Assembly: GCA_029747015.1 (NCBI GenBank)
Contig: JAKOGI010000003.1
Coordinates: 3,532,001-3,596,000, forward strand
DNA length: 64,000 bases
Origin: Carnegiea gigantea
Lineage: Eukaryota; Streptophyta; Magnoliopsida; Caryophyllales; Cactaceae
Reading direction: 5' to 3'
The translations under genes were made by a program, and so were the position numbers. Shown piece after piece: positions 23,001 through 33,862 of this stretch. The notes under the pieces were generated by a model, which worked only from the letters and a program-made list of their open reading frames with translations, was not told the DNA's origin and made no database searches. Position 1 is the first letter of the stretch. Each line of letters starts with the position of its first letter.

Positions 23001-25667
23001 TGTAACGCCCCAAATGTACATGATTCATTGCCTGCATTCATCTGCTTAAGGTTATCTGTAAGATACAATAATTCAATGAACGGGGCGTTACCGCCGTCCA
23101 TGAAGGACAAGGCTTCCATTAAACATGAGAACTTGCCATAATCCAAAGGTTGCCCCATAATAGGGTATACACCATCATAAACACCCAAACCATTTAGTTA
23201 TATACAAAAAGGTTCTAACATCCCAAGAATAACACCGACTTACATAACTCGGTTTAGGAATACAGTCGCAACATCAAAATATATAATTTAACTTAAATAT
23301 ACATTAGGCACTCCAAAATACATCAAAATACATCACAATATGCCAAGATAGCATCTTAGCTCTCCCACACCGCCAACCACATGAATGGTTCTGTCTCATT
23401 TATCACCTCCGGCCTCCCTGCCCGCCTCAGGGCGGTTCACTGAACATTTTCCTAAAACAAAACATAAAAATATTTCGAATTGTGAGCCAAAGCTCAATAC
23501 ATGCATCCCTGTACTGTTAAAGGTTCATTGAGAAGTTATTTAGGGCCCGCTTGCAATTCATTTTAAGTGGAAACAGGGAATGAGATGCATATAAAACCGC
23601 ATTGCTAATTATTATCTGTTAGTGCACCCCTTAGTAACTGTTACGATCTGTGAATAAGTGTACACCTGCCAAGCCGACGGAGGGACCTGGCCTGAAGCCG
23701 CGCGGGTAACTGGAGGGCAATGCCCTGTAACTGATAACTGACGGGGTCACTAATTATATGATGAAGCACTGATTAAAATGATTCATTGAATGTGCTTACC
23801 AAAATATTAAGACTTTGATAAATACATGCTAATTACTAAAGATACAGGCAATGAACATACCTGAAAGTTTTAAATGTTAGTTCGCAGAGGAATGAGATGC
23901 ACTAAAGTGAAGAAAATGAAAGCTTAGGCCTTGATTCTACTCAAAAGTTCATTACAGGAACATGAGGTCAGAAACGATCTTATTTTTATAATGGATAATT
24001 TTAAATAAAATTGGGTTATGAAGAACTTTTACACATCAGTTCAATGATTAACCAAAATGATGACGATATAAATCATAGAAATGTGATTTAAGACATGGTG
24101 GCAAGTTTAGAGCATAAGGGTTTGAAAGGAGGGTACGGGAAGAATAGTCCACAACTTATAGTCCCGACCTCAAAATGAGACGTAAGACCCCAATATAAAC
24201 AGCTTAGAAAGGCCTCTAAAACTTTTATCAAGGACACAAAACATGATTCCCATGCTAGGGTTCTCAAAAAGGGGGTAGAACACCAACATGTCAGTTTTAA
24301 GCCCACCGTGCACAGTTTCGGTAAAATGACCATAACTTTTTCCACAGACCTCGGATTAATGCGATTCTAGAGCCATTTTGAAGCTAACACACTGACCTAT
24401 CTACCCACTAAAAATAGAATTTTTGGATGGGCCGGTCATTACCAGTTTCATTTCAAAGACTATCTTGTTTTTCTGAAAATTCCAGCAGCACTGCTTTAGT
24501 GTTTTCCTTCACTTATTACCCCAATCCTCAACTCAAACTCTTTCTTAAGAGTATGTAAATACACTTTGGTACATACCAACATCATACAAAAACACCATCC
24601 ATGATTCCTCTTCATATTCATATCAAATAAAACTCCTTTTCTAGTCACATATACACACACACCTCAAATTTACACTTAGTTGATCCAAATCTTGCATTTT
24701 GGACAAAACCCTAACTTTGGGTCACTTTGAACTCACTCCCAACTTTTCAAAACACCATAAACAACATAACAAACTTCAATATATTAAGAGATAAGCAAAA
24801 ACAAGGATAAATCAATCACTAAACAACACTTGAACAAGAAGCTTGCATGACTAAGATAAAACCCTAACCCTAACCTCATCCAATTTCAACTCCAACATAA
24901 TTCATCAACTAGATGATTCTTAATACCATAAAAACCAGCATAATCCATCCCTAAAACAACCAAAATAAGAAACAAAACCGACAAGATCAAGAATCAAAAA
25001 CAAAAATCAACATAGGGGTGAAAAGAAAACTCACTTTGAGGTTGAAAAAGTGGTAGAAATGATTCTTGATGCTCATGGAAGTGAAAGGGGTGTTTGGGGG
25101 TGGTGAGTGGGGGTTGTTTTGTGGATTTTTGGTGGTTAAAAGGTGGCTGGGAGGTGCTGATTCTGCAGGTGTGCCGTGTAGAGAGAGAAGGAGGAGAGGG
25201 AAGAGAGAGAAAATCTCTTGAAAACTTGGTTTAAAATGAAACTAAAATGAAAATTTTACAATTTATATTTACATTTTACTTGGCTGCAAATAAAAGTGGA
25301 AATCAAGCTTGATTAAGGCTTAATTAAGAGAATTTAGCTAAACAAATACAGATCAAGTCTTGTTGCGTCGCAAACGGCCCTAACGGGCTCGGGTTTAGAG
25401 AAAGAACTGAAACCGAGTGCGTTTGCGAAATTTGTTTTTTCTTTTCCAAAATGTTTGTGATTGCCATAAAAATAATTCAATCGCTTAATTCGTAAATATC
25501 AAGGCCTAATATCGATGATTTCACAAAACAAAAATCCGAATTGCAAGGTGATGGCCCATTAGATTTTTCCACTTGAAATAACAAAGAAAACGATGATTTA
25601 AATGTGACGAAATTAATCACATATATTAATTAAAGGAATAAATATAATTTAGGGTTGGACTATTACA
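23001..25667 (-). repeat. Tekay LTR 3 (5' LTR of copy B)
   Basis: 2667 bp with TGTAACGCCC at the left and ACTATTACA at the right, followed directly by the AAAAT target duplication at 25668..25672. In element orientation this is the 5' LTR of the whole dimer. Confidence 0.93.
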
Positions 25668-26962
25668 AAAATCCTCATTTTAAAAGGTGCAATGTGGATA
25701 TGTGCATGATTATAAAATTATATGTTTGGGAATAGGATTTCCATGAAAAGTCAAATTTTGGATTTGTAAGTGTAACCATGTAAAGAATCCAAATTTATTG
25801 GATTAAATTATGGTTATAGATATGATATTTTTATGATATATAAGTTGGAAATTGAATGTAATTTTCATGAAAACCAAAATATTTGGTTTTGTAAGTATGC
25901 ATAAGTTGGAAAGATAATTTTCATGAAAACCGAGATAATTTTTTGGTTTTATGAGCATTATTTTTGTGGATTAAATTATAACCACATGAATAATCCATAA
26001 GAATTGGATAAAGGTTATGGTTATGAATATTAGCAACTTTGTAAATCTTGTGGGCCCAAATATTGAGATTTACAAAGGGATGTCGTATTAAATTTCAAAT
26101 TCATATGGATCCATTTCAGAATTGTATACGCTATTTAGTGTGATTTTACCCATGGCTTATAATACGATAGTTTAATCGTATTAATGGCGGGGGTATAATT
26201 TCTTGAGAATTCAAAATGTTCTACAGTACTAACTAGTTTAGATAGATCTGATTATAATCATGATATATTCAAGGTCATGAAATGATATGTATATATCTAT
26301 TGACCTTGAATGTTGTATAAGCATTGACTAGTTCGAATTGATTTGAGCATGACTATCATATATTTAAGGTCATGGAATGATATGTTTTTTATCTAGTGAC
26401 CTTAGTAATAGGGATGGGTGAGTGCCTGTTATCTAATCACTAATGATAGGCACCCAACTCACACTTAGTGAGATGTCAAGTCTTGAGTTCAATGCGGTCG
26501 AGCTTATCATATGGATAGTTGCAAGTACTATTATGTTTATCTTCCATCCCAAAGTTTAAGTGCTTGGAATTACCCATATGTAAGGAAAAGGATGAGCGAA
26601 AGCTCTTAATAGACTCTTTAATGGTAAAATTGGTATGCCATAATATACGAGGGCATGTGCTTGAAAGAGTATAAAGAGTCTACCTATGTGAGTGTGAAGT
26701 GTGGCCGCTTCGAGAGCCACATGAGGCATGGCTTGGTACACTCATTAAGGATATAGACACATGGCCCTAAATTGTGTCAAAATTCTAAGTGTGTTTTGAG
26801 GTTTATGTGTGAAATGTATAGTTCAAAAACTTCTCTATTATTACATTCAGACTAATTGAAACTATATCCACTAAGTGAAAGTTCAAATCGCAAGATACTT
26901 TCATGATGCATAAATCTCTTTGTGTTCTCAGTTGTGATTGTGTATTTGCTGGTGAGGGTTTG
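25668..26962. other. Interior of outer element, right part
   Basis: 1.3 kb of AT-rich sequence continuing the interior begun at 4347. No retroviral domain is visible. Immediately before the right LTR the plus strand reads GGTGAGGGTTTG, a purine-rich stretch that may be the polypurine tract and agrees with plus-strand orientation. Confidence 0.65.
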
Positions 26963-27467
26963 TGGCAGATTTTCTAATGCTTATCCAAAAAGGTGGATAA
27001 GCATGGTGCCTCTTCAAGTTTGCCTACCTTATCCAATCCATTTCATGAAAAGGTGAATAAGCAATGTACCTCTTCAAGTTTAACCATCCTTATCCTATCC
27101 TATCCTTTATGGTGCCTTTTGGCATGGTGCCTTTTGGCATGGTGCCTTTTGGCCTATCCTATCCTTTGTGCTGTCTTTTGGCATGGTGCCTTTTGGCATA
27201 TTATAAAAGTCATGAATAAGGAGAGAGACAAACACATATAGGATATGATAACAAGATGAGAATAAGGTGTGCAAAAACACATTCCTATGAATCACTTTCC
27301 CATAGTTTGAACTTGAGAAAACATGAACATATACATTTATCCATCAGCGTTTTATCCCAAAGACTATTTGTGATACACAGCAAATACGTCTTACGGAAAG
27401 TGATGTCGTTCACAACTCGTTGATATATCCAATATCACAAAGTTGATCTGAATCCCTTTCCCTAACA
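26963..27467 (+). repeat. Right (3') LTR of outer element
   Basis: 505 bp, the partner of 3858..4346, starting TGGCAGATTTT and ending CCCTAACA, then the CCCAG target duplication. It contains an extra copy of the 15-bp GGTGCCTTTTGGCAT unit compared with the left LTR, and a TATA-like TTATAAAAG near 27201. Confidence 0.88.
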
Positions 27468-27999
27468 CCCAGATCAAGATAGATTAAGCTGGTAAGATTT
27501 CCCAGATGATGAGGAATTTCCCCCATGAAACCTGCATAGAGAGGTGAAGGTACCTCAATTTGGTTAGGGAACCAATGAAGCTTGGTATGGGCTTCCAGCG
27601 GAAATTATTGTTGTTGAGGTCCAAATAACTTAAGTGCTTCAGTTCTTGGAGTAAAGGACTGATATTACCTAAAAGACAAGCTTCAGTTATTGGACTAGCA
27701 GCAACCCCATGAAGATCAAGCATGATAACATGGCCAGTGCGGTTGCTGCACACGATGCCATTCCATTTGCAGCAGTCTCTCTTGTCTCTTTCATCCCCCT
27801 AAGAAGTGAGCAACCCACAAGTGTCCACTTGAATGCCCTCTTTAAACTGCAGCAGAGCTGCTCTCTCCTCTGCAATACACCTGTTGCCATTATTGTAGCT
27901 GTCGGTGCCTGTCCCACGGGCAGGAGTGAAGGAAGATAGCAAAAGCAGACCAAGTAGAAAGACAAGGTGAGGTCTTCTTGCCATAGCAACACAAGTCAT
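27468..27999 (-). pseudogene. RLP1, 5' part: signal peptide and LRR N-terminal cap
   Basis: This is the missing start of the RLP at 1395..3827, separated from it by the 23.6-kb insertion. It begins MTCVAMARRP (a second ATG five codons later may be used) with a hydrophobic signal peptide (FLLGLLLLSS), then the LRRNT cap CIAEERAALLQFKEGI, and after a stop the continuation RDCCKWNGIVCSNRTGHV and the first LRR (LKHLSYLDLNNNNF). Two lesions: codon 67 is TAG where the family has tryptophan (LLTSW), and one base is missing near 27540 after LRYLHLS, after which the next frame gives GFMGEIPHHLGNLTSLIYLDLG. That frame joins the 3' part exactly at the CTGGG target duplication. The receptor is therefore inactive as a full-length protein. 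Confidence 0.92.
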
Positions 28000-28336
28000 G
28001 ATGATTATAACACTTTAGGTGGGACTGATAGGAATTTGGATCAAGATAAAAGGGCTTCTTATATTTCTTTTAGGTCAAAGTTATCACTGTTTGTGATGGA
28101 ATTGCCCATCTATAGTATAATATTAGGCTGTCAGCTGAAGCTACTCAATACTGATGCTGTTGTATTCAAAAGTGTTTTGTGAATTTTCAAGAAAGCCATG
28201 GCAGTCCGATATGGTTTTTCTGCTCATAAAATTCTTTAATCCTTAATTGGATGAGCCCTCACATCAGGTATGTCACACTTTGGACTTATATTGCAGTCTA
28301 TGAACTTGAATGTGTTGAAATTTCTAAGGTGGAAAT
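28000..28336 (-). promoter_or_regulatory. 5' flank of RLP1, homologous to the RLP2 upstream region
   Basis: A stretch of about 340 bp upstream of the RLP1 ATG is similar to the region upstream of RLP2 (about 50356..50660), for example in the blocks around GATGAGCCCTCACAT versus AATGAGCTCTCACAT. The duplication that made the pair therefore included the proximal promoter. No single core promoter element can be called with confidence. The palindrome at 28337 cuts this flank. Confidence 0.5.
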
Positions 28337-29937
28337 TGTAACGCCCCCAAATGCTAATGTCTGATTACTCTAGCTTAATTACTAATTTATCATTAATTTG
28401 CAGCGGGAGGCTTTTAATCTGATTGGAGGCATTACCGCCGTTCCGAAATGGAACAAGGCTACCTGATTTACTAAACCTTTGGAACCACCAAATTAAATAT
28501 TTGTCTACTCATACTGTTTATCTTTCATGTGATAACTTGATGTACCAATGCTAAGTATTATTATACTCAGGTTTCAAAAGAATAACAATACACAATCTCC
28601 AAGTTACTAACCTATCATCACTGTGAGTGTTGACTAACTAGCGATCAGTAACGTCCATTGTTTTGCTGCTTTTTGATTTCTTTCTCCCCAAACCTAAAAC
28701 AGAAAACAAAAAAAAAAAAAACATTCGATTGGTGAACCGAAGCTCAATACGTGCATTCCCGTGCAGTAAAATAAGTTTTATGTGAAATTAGTTGGGCCGG
28801 CCGCATTTCTAAATATTTTCTTTTGCAAACAGGAGAGAGAATGTATAAGTAAAATTTATTTGCTGATTCTTATCTGAAAGTAGACCCCTTGATCGATGTA
28901 CATCTTCAAACGATGTACTTTAGGTGCTCACCCCCAGGCCGATCGAGAAGACTAAGTTGACGCCGCGCGCGGGTACATTGGTCGGCATAAGCCTTGATAA
29001 TTGATGGGCGTAAGCCCTGATGATAATTGACGGGGCCACTTGTTTATGTGACAAAATATTGAGAAATTGATTCATTAAATGAGTCTTGTATTAATTTTTC
29101 ATTGCTGAGAACATTGTGAGTTTTTGAAGAACATAGGCAATGTACGTACATTGCCTATGTTCTTCAAAAACTCACAATGAAAAATTAATACAACACTCAT
29201 TTAATGAATCAATTTCTCAATATTTTGTCATATAAACAAGTGGCCCCGTCAATTATCATCAGGGCTTACGCTCATCAATTATCAAGGCTTATGCCGACCA
29301 ATGTACCCGCGCGCGGTGTCAACTCAGGCTTTTCGATTGGCCTGGGGGGTGAGCACCTAAAGTACGATCGTTTCAAGATGTACATCGACCAAGGGGCCCA
29401 CTTTCAGATAAGAATCAGCAAATAAATTTTACTTATACATTCTCTCTCCTGTTTGCAAAACAAAATATTCAGAAATGCGGCCGGCCTAAATAGTTTTACA
29501 TAAAACTTATTTTACTGCATGGGAATGCACGTATTGAGCTTTGGCTCACCATTCGAATGTTTTTTTTTTTCTATTTTAGGTTTGGGGAGAAAGAAATCAG
29601 AAAGCAGCAAAACAATGGGCGTTACTGATTGCTAGCTAGTCAACGCTCATAGTGATGATAGGTTAGTAATTTGGAGATTGTGTGTTGTTATTCTTTAGAA
29701 ACCTGAGTATAATAATACTTAGCATTGGTACATCAAGTTATCGCATGAAAGATAAACAGTATGAGTAGACAAATATTTAATTTGGGTGGTTCCAAAGATT
29801 TAGTAAATCAGGTAGTCTTGTTCCATTTCAGAACGACACTAATGCCTCCAACCAGATTAAAAGCCTCCCGCTGCAAATTAATAATAAATTAGTAATTACG
29901 CTAGAGTAATCAGACATTAGCATTTGGGGGCGTTACA
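28337..29937. repeat. 1.6-kb palindrome of two truncated gypsy LTR ends
   Basis: The left arm 28337..29145 and right arm 29146..29937 are reverse complements with few differences; a 12-bp indel sits near the middle. The outer ends are TGTAACGCCC and GGGCGTTACA and the centre is a perfect palindrome around TGTACGTACA. Each arm aligns in outline with the first ~0.87 kb of the Tekay LTRs here (shared blocks around TTACCGCCGT, the CCGCGCG segment and TAGGCAATGTACGTAC), so it is a diverged relative of that LTR family, cut at the same internal point and joined head to head. No clear target duplication is seen (GAAAT against GGTAT). No protein is encoded. A transcript would fold into an almost perfect long hairpin. 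Confidence 0.88.
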
Positions 29938-30871
29938 GGTATTTTGGAATTCATCTTTGAAAAAGACTAATCTCTGCTTACTAATTATAGTACCACATCA
30001 GTATTCTATTACAAGGTTCAATTGCTAAATGGTCACAATTCAGCGTATAGAAATCATTGTGAAGCCTCCCCCAACCACAATTGTAGGGGTAAGATTTTCC
30101 TTGTATGAGTTGTAAGTTCCATGTATAAATTTTTTTCCCCCCTTTGATCAACATTTCCATGTATATTTATATATCAATAGCACCGCTCAATGGTTCAAAG
30201 ATAGTGGAAAGTAGGGGTTATGGCAAATTCCTCATCCAATTAGGTTCTGAACTTGTGATTAAGGAACAAGTCCACGAACCTGGTCTTCGCACTTCTTTGT
30301 CTTGCAAATGTGCCAGACACTTGAGACTTGAGAGGTGCACTTCCTGGGAAACAACAATTTGTCATCAATTTGGGAAGAGTAATTTGCGGTGCCGATTCCC
30401 ATGCAAACTTTGTTGTTTTGAACATTGATTGTCCTGTACTTTTCTTAATTTCCCGCTTAATAATATTAGATCTGCTCTTGGAATGGTCTCAAATAATCAA
30501 TAAGATCCCCTAAGGCCATTTCCTCCCTTGTTTGACCCCCCAAAACATAAATCAGTATCAGCTGACCTGGAATTTTATAGATAGTGGATTTAAGTTTTGG
30601 CGTTGGTAAGTTTCCCCACTAATTTGGGCCAATCATTATCTATTATTGTCTATGAAAGGAGAAATTTCTCTCGAGCAGTCTAAAAATTTGCATTCTTGTT
30701 GAAGACGAAAATGAGAAATACATGTGATTGCCAAATATATTCAATCTGATATGTTTGCCAATTTTGCTGAAAGCATAGATCAGACAATTTGATTGAGGGA
30801 AGAAAAGTTTGTTCTGCGGAGAAAAGGCTTAAAGTGCTTCCAATTATCTATGAAGGTATGCTCTGAACTAC
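29938..30871. other. Unassigned spacer between palindrome and Athila element
   Basis: 934 bp with no recognisable gene. The largest open frames (30144..30428 on the plus strand and 30240..30425 on the minus strand) overlap each other, have no known domain and no paralog in the window. It is probably original intergenic sequence between the two RLP genes. Confidence 0.55.
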
Positions 30872-32126
30872 TAACCACTACCGCAAGCGCACGGGCAGTC
30901 GTAGTATAGATAAAAAATATCGTTCATCAGGGACTAATGTAATCTATCAAGTCTTGTCTATCATAATATGCTAAGTAAAATTCTAATTCAAATGGTTTCG
31001 ATTTAACGACTTCTAATTCACTAATTTTTAAATCAATTAGGGGAACATGCCCAGGAATTTATATAGTTATGAAAAGTGATTGGATCAAAATGATAAACAT
31101 GTGCTTTTTCTCTAATCGGTTAATCTCGAGGAATTGTAATCTATCCTTTGAAATCAACCGAATTCGCCTAAACTAAGTAAAAGTCGTTCTTTCAAACTAA
31201 TTTGTCTTAATCCAAGTTAAACATCTTTGATTACATTCTAGTCCTCCTAACATGCAAATCTCTCTTTCGAGACGACGTTATATCAGGTTTTATCAAGCAG
31301 TCCAACAATTAAATGTCACATTTCAGTTTTTCACCTGATTATTTCAAGTGTACAAGCAAACTTTGGCCAAAAATCTACTCACAACATGATAATATCTTGA
31401 TAAAACGAAATCAAACCAATCTTGAAAATAAACACAATTCTTTAGATTAAAACATGATCCAACAGCACTTTCATAAACTACTAAATTCCTAGACAAAAAT
31501 TGACCTACTCACGCATGATTAAGGATTAAACAACTAACCAACATTTTGCGAAATCTGAGTGGAAGGGCTTGACTGAGAGTAGCCTTCAACCAAGGGTTTC
31601 AAATCGTCTCAAGATCAAACACTCACACTTAAGATTACTCACCAATTCAAATACCAAACTAAAATCTAAACTAAAGAGAACTAAAATTTGAGAAAGAGAA
31701 TAAACTATGCTACTCTATATTCTTATGCATCTCCTCTTGACTGCTGCTTGAACGAAGCCCTTTTATAGGAGAGCTCGGACATTTTTAGCCACATAGCCGA
31801 AGGAAAACTAAGAGGCAACAGTTTCTTTATTCACCACGGTCCGTGGCAGACATCATAGTCCAACCGTGGTCTGGGCTGGAACTGGTTTTCTGCTCTTTTC
31901 TTGTTCCACGAACGTAGCATCACATGGGTGTCCGTGGGCGAGGTCAAAATACATCTATTAAGGGTCAAATACTGGGTAAAAATGCCTAAAATTCTGGAAA
32001 TCACACCAAACAATCATACCCAAGCATAAATCGAGAATAGGAGTATAAATAATAACATAAGCACATAATTCTCCTAAAAATGAAGCAAAATAGCCCTAAA
32101 ATGATGTATACGTTAAGCATTTATCA
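30872..32126 (-). repeat. Left LTR of Athila element
   Basis: 1255 bp. It matches the right LTR after removing that copy's insertions. Plus-strand start TAACCACTACCGC (the partner has the canonical TGACCACT) and end TTATCA. It is followed by AACTCCCCTATGC, whose complement GCATAGGGGAGTT is the polypurine tract. Confidence 0.88.
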
Positions 32127-33862
32127 AACTCCCCTATGCTTAAACTGTTTTATCCTCAAGCAATGCTAAAAATACAAAAAAATACAGAACTTCCTCATGA
32201 TAGATATAAGAGCATTCAAAAGGCAAAGCTGATCCAGAAGTAGCCCAAAAAGATACAAAAATCATTAACAAACAGATTAGGGAATGAAATTTTTGGAAAT
32301 CTTTTGATAGACCACAATGTCAAACTTGAATCAACCTCCCCAAATCATCAAATACAGCCATTTCACCATGTGAAACAAGTAAGCCTAGTAAGGCCGATAG
32401 AACCTCACTATAGTTATGTGACTCTCATCACTCATGTATTTAATAATAATGAAGGTTCTCTCATTTCTCATTCCTTAGACTCAAATTTACCATAAGCTTG
32501 ACAAAACTCTCAAATTTGCCATTACTAATATGCAAACACACTAGATAATCATGAGGACTTTCATAGGGTTGTAATGGGGCCATGGGTAAAGGTAAGAAGG
32601 AAACAAATTTTTTGGAAATGAGAAGCTAGGAGCTAGAGACTAAGAGCTAAACAATTCCAATGCATCATACTACATCTTCTTAGTCCATTACATTTCATTA
32701 AAATACATCCTCAATTGAAGAGAGAAAGAGTTGAAAATTACAAATAACTTACAATCCCAACAAGGCTAACACTTTCTTCCTTCTTTTTCTTCTCTCTTTT
32801 TTTTTTTCTTTTTCCTATTTCTCTTTTTTTTCCCCTCAAAAAGGATAGCTAAGGGGAAATCCATATTTAACTTTAAATTCCAACTCTTCTCCAAACTTTG
32901 TACAATGAAACAAGAAATTTATCGAAATCTCTCATCCTTTCACCAAACAACCAAAATTTACTAAAAGATAACAATCCATCTTACTAATGTCCTGTGATGC
33001 ATAAGAATGACACATTCCTCTAGTCTTGGCTTAAGGGTAAGATAAGTATTTGGCCATGGGCTATAACAGGAGGTTCAAATCAAAAAAATCGGATATAGGC
33101 TCAAAGGGGATAGCCGGGGATACATTACACAACAAAGGTGGCTATTTGGTCGTGGGGTTTAACAAATCAAAGAAAAATACCTCAATCATATTGCCTAAAT
33201 GCATATGCAAAATATGATCTTGAATAAGAATCAAAGTAAGTTCTAGAGAAATGATGTCAAGGAAAAGTCACATATGAAAGAAACATGAGATCAAATTGAT
33301 AAATAGCCTCTAATAGCTCAAAATCTCACAGATATCTACCGAGGTCTAAACTAGCTCACTAGTAAACATATGCCAAAATTCACATAAAGACTCATGGGGT
33401 AAATCAATTCGCATCCAACATGCGGTCACAACATAGAGATCATTTTGAAAAACTCATTCGCAAACATTTTTATACACAATTTGGGCGAATCAAAGGATCA
33501 AACTAAACCAGAGAAGTCTACCAAATCTAAAACAAAATCATCATCAGAGTATTTTTTTTAATGCTTTGTTTTTTTTTTTGGTTGTGGTTTTTTTATGTAT
33601 GCTTATAGTAACAATGCTCCCTCACATGCAAAGGAAACTAATCAAAGAAAAACTAAAATGCAACCTAGAATGAAAAGAAAGCTAAATGCACTTCTAAACA
33701 AAACTAAAACTTAAATCAAAACTCCAAAAACTACCAACAACTACATATACAAAGCACAATCACACCAAACCAAAACAGGCATCAAATGCCAAAGGCAACG
33801 ACTAGTTCCGCCATACTTGAATCACACATTGGAGTAGCACAGAGCAATCAGAAAGGAGGTGG
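32127..33862. other. Non-coding 3' interior of Athila element
   Basis: 1.7 kb between the env-position ORF and the left LTR, with the polypurine tract at 32127..32140. It contains T-rich and pyrimidine-rich tracts (about 32780..32835 and 33548..33592) but no convincing gene. Long non-coding 3' regions are usual in this lineage. Confidence 0.6.

Larger units (their letters stand above)
5664..25667 (-). mobile_element. Tekay/Del-type Ty3/gypsy dimer: LTR-int-LTR-int-LTR
   Basis: Three LTRs of about 2.67 kb alternate with two 6-kb internal regions, all in the same minus-strand orientation. The outermost ends are TGTAACGCC on the left and ACTATTACA on the right, and the 5-bp target duplication AAAAT flanks only the whole unit (5659..5663 and 25668..25672). 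No duplication flanks the central LTR. It therefore behaves as one locus with a shared middle LTR, as expected from unequal recombination between related copies rather than two separate insertions. Assignment to the chromovirus Tekay/Del lineage rests on long LTRs, an initiator-Met tRNA primer-binding site, and a C-terminal chromodomain-like tail after integrase (VQILDRRIKQL...VKVLW). Neither copy can encode a complete polyprotein. Confidence 0.92.
3828..27467 (+). mobile_element. Outer LTR retrotransposon nested in RLP1 (non-autonomous, hosts the Tekay dimer)
   Basis: Two direct repeats (3858..4346 and 26963..27467) begin TGGCAG and end TAACA/CAACA, giving TG...CA termini. Each has a TATA-like TTATAAAAG on the plus strand, so the element is read left to right. 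The 5-bp target duplication is CCCAG, at 3823..3827 and 27468..27472. It is supported by the gene itself: joining the RLP1 halves at this pentamer restores one continuous reading frame through the junction. On the left, 30 bp separate the duplication from the LTR. The element's own interior is only 4347..5663 plus 25668..26962, about 2.6 kb, with no recognisable gag or pol, so it is a LARD-like derivative. I could not find a convincing primer-binding site after the left LTR; the superfamily is undetermined. Confidence 0.82.

Noticed and set aside
5664..25667. Two separate gypsy insertions side by side
   Set aside because: The central LTR is shared and not flanked by a duplication; only the outer ends share AAAAT.
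28337..29937. Palindrome as a DNA transposon with long inverted repeats
   Set aside because: No target duplication and no transposase; the arms match a gypsy LTR family, and TGTAACGCC is that LTR's own end.
30144..30513. Overlapping ORFs between the palindrome and the Athila element
   Set aside because: Mutually overlapping on opposite strands, no recognisable domain, no paralog in the window.
32780..32835. Pyrimidine-rich tract as a second polypurine tract of the Athila element
   Set aside because: It is 650 bp from the LTR; the true tract lies directly at the LTR edge near 32127.
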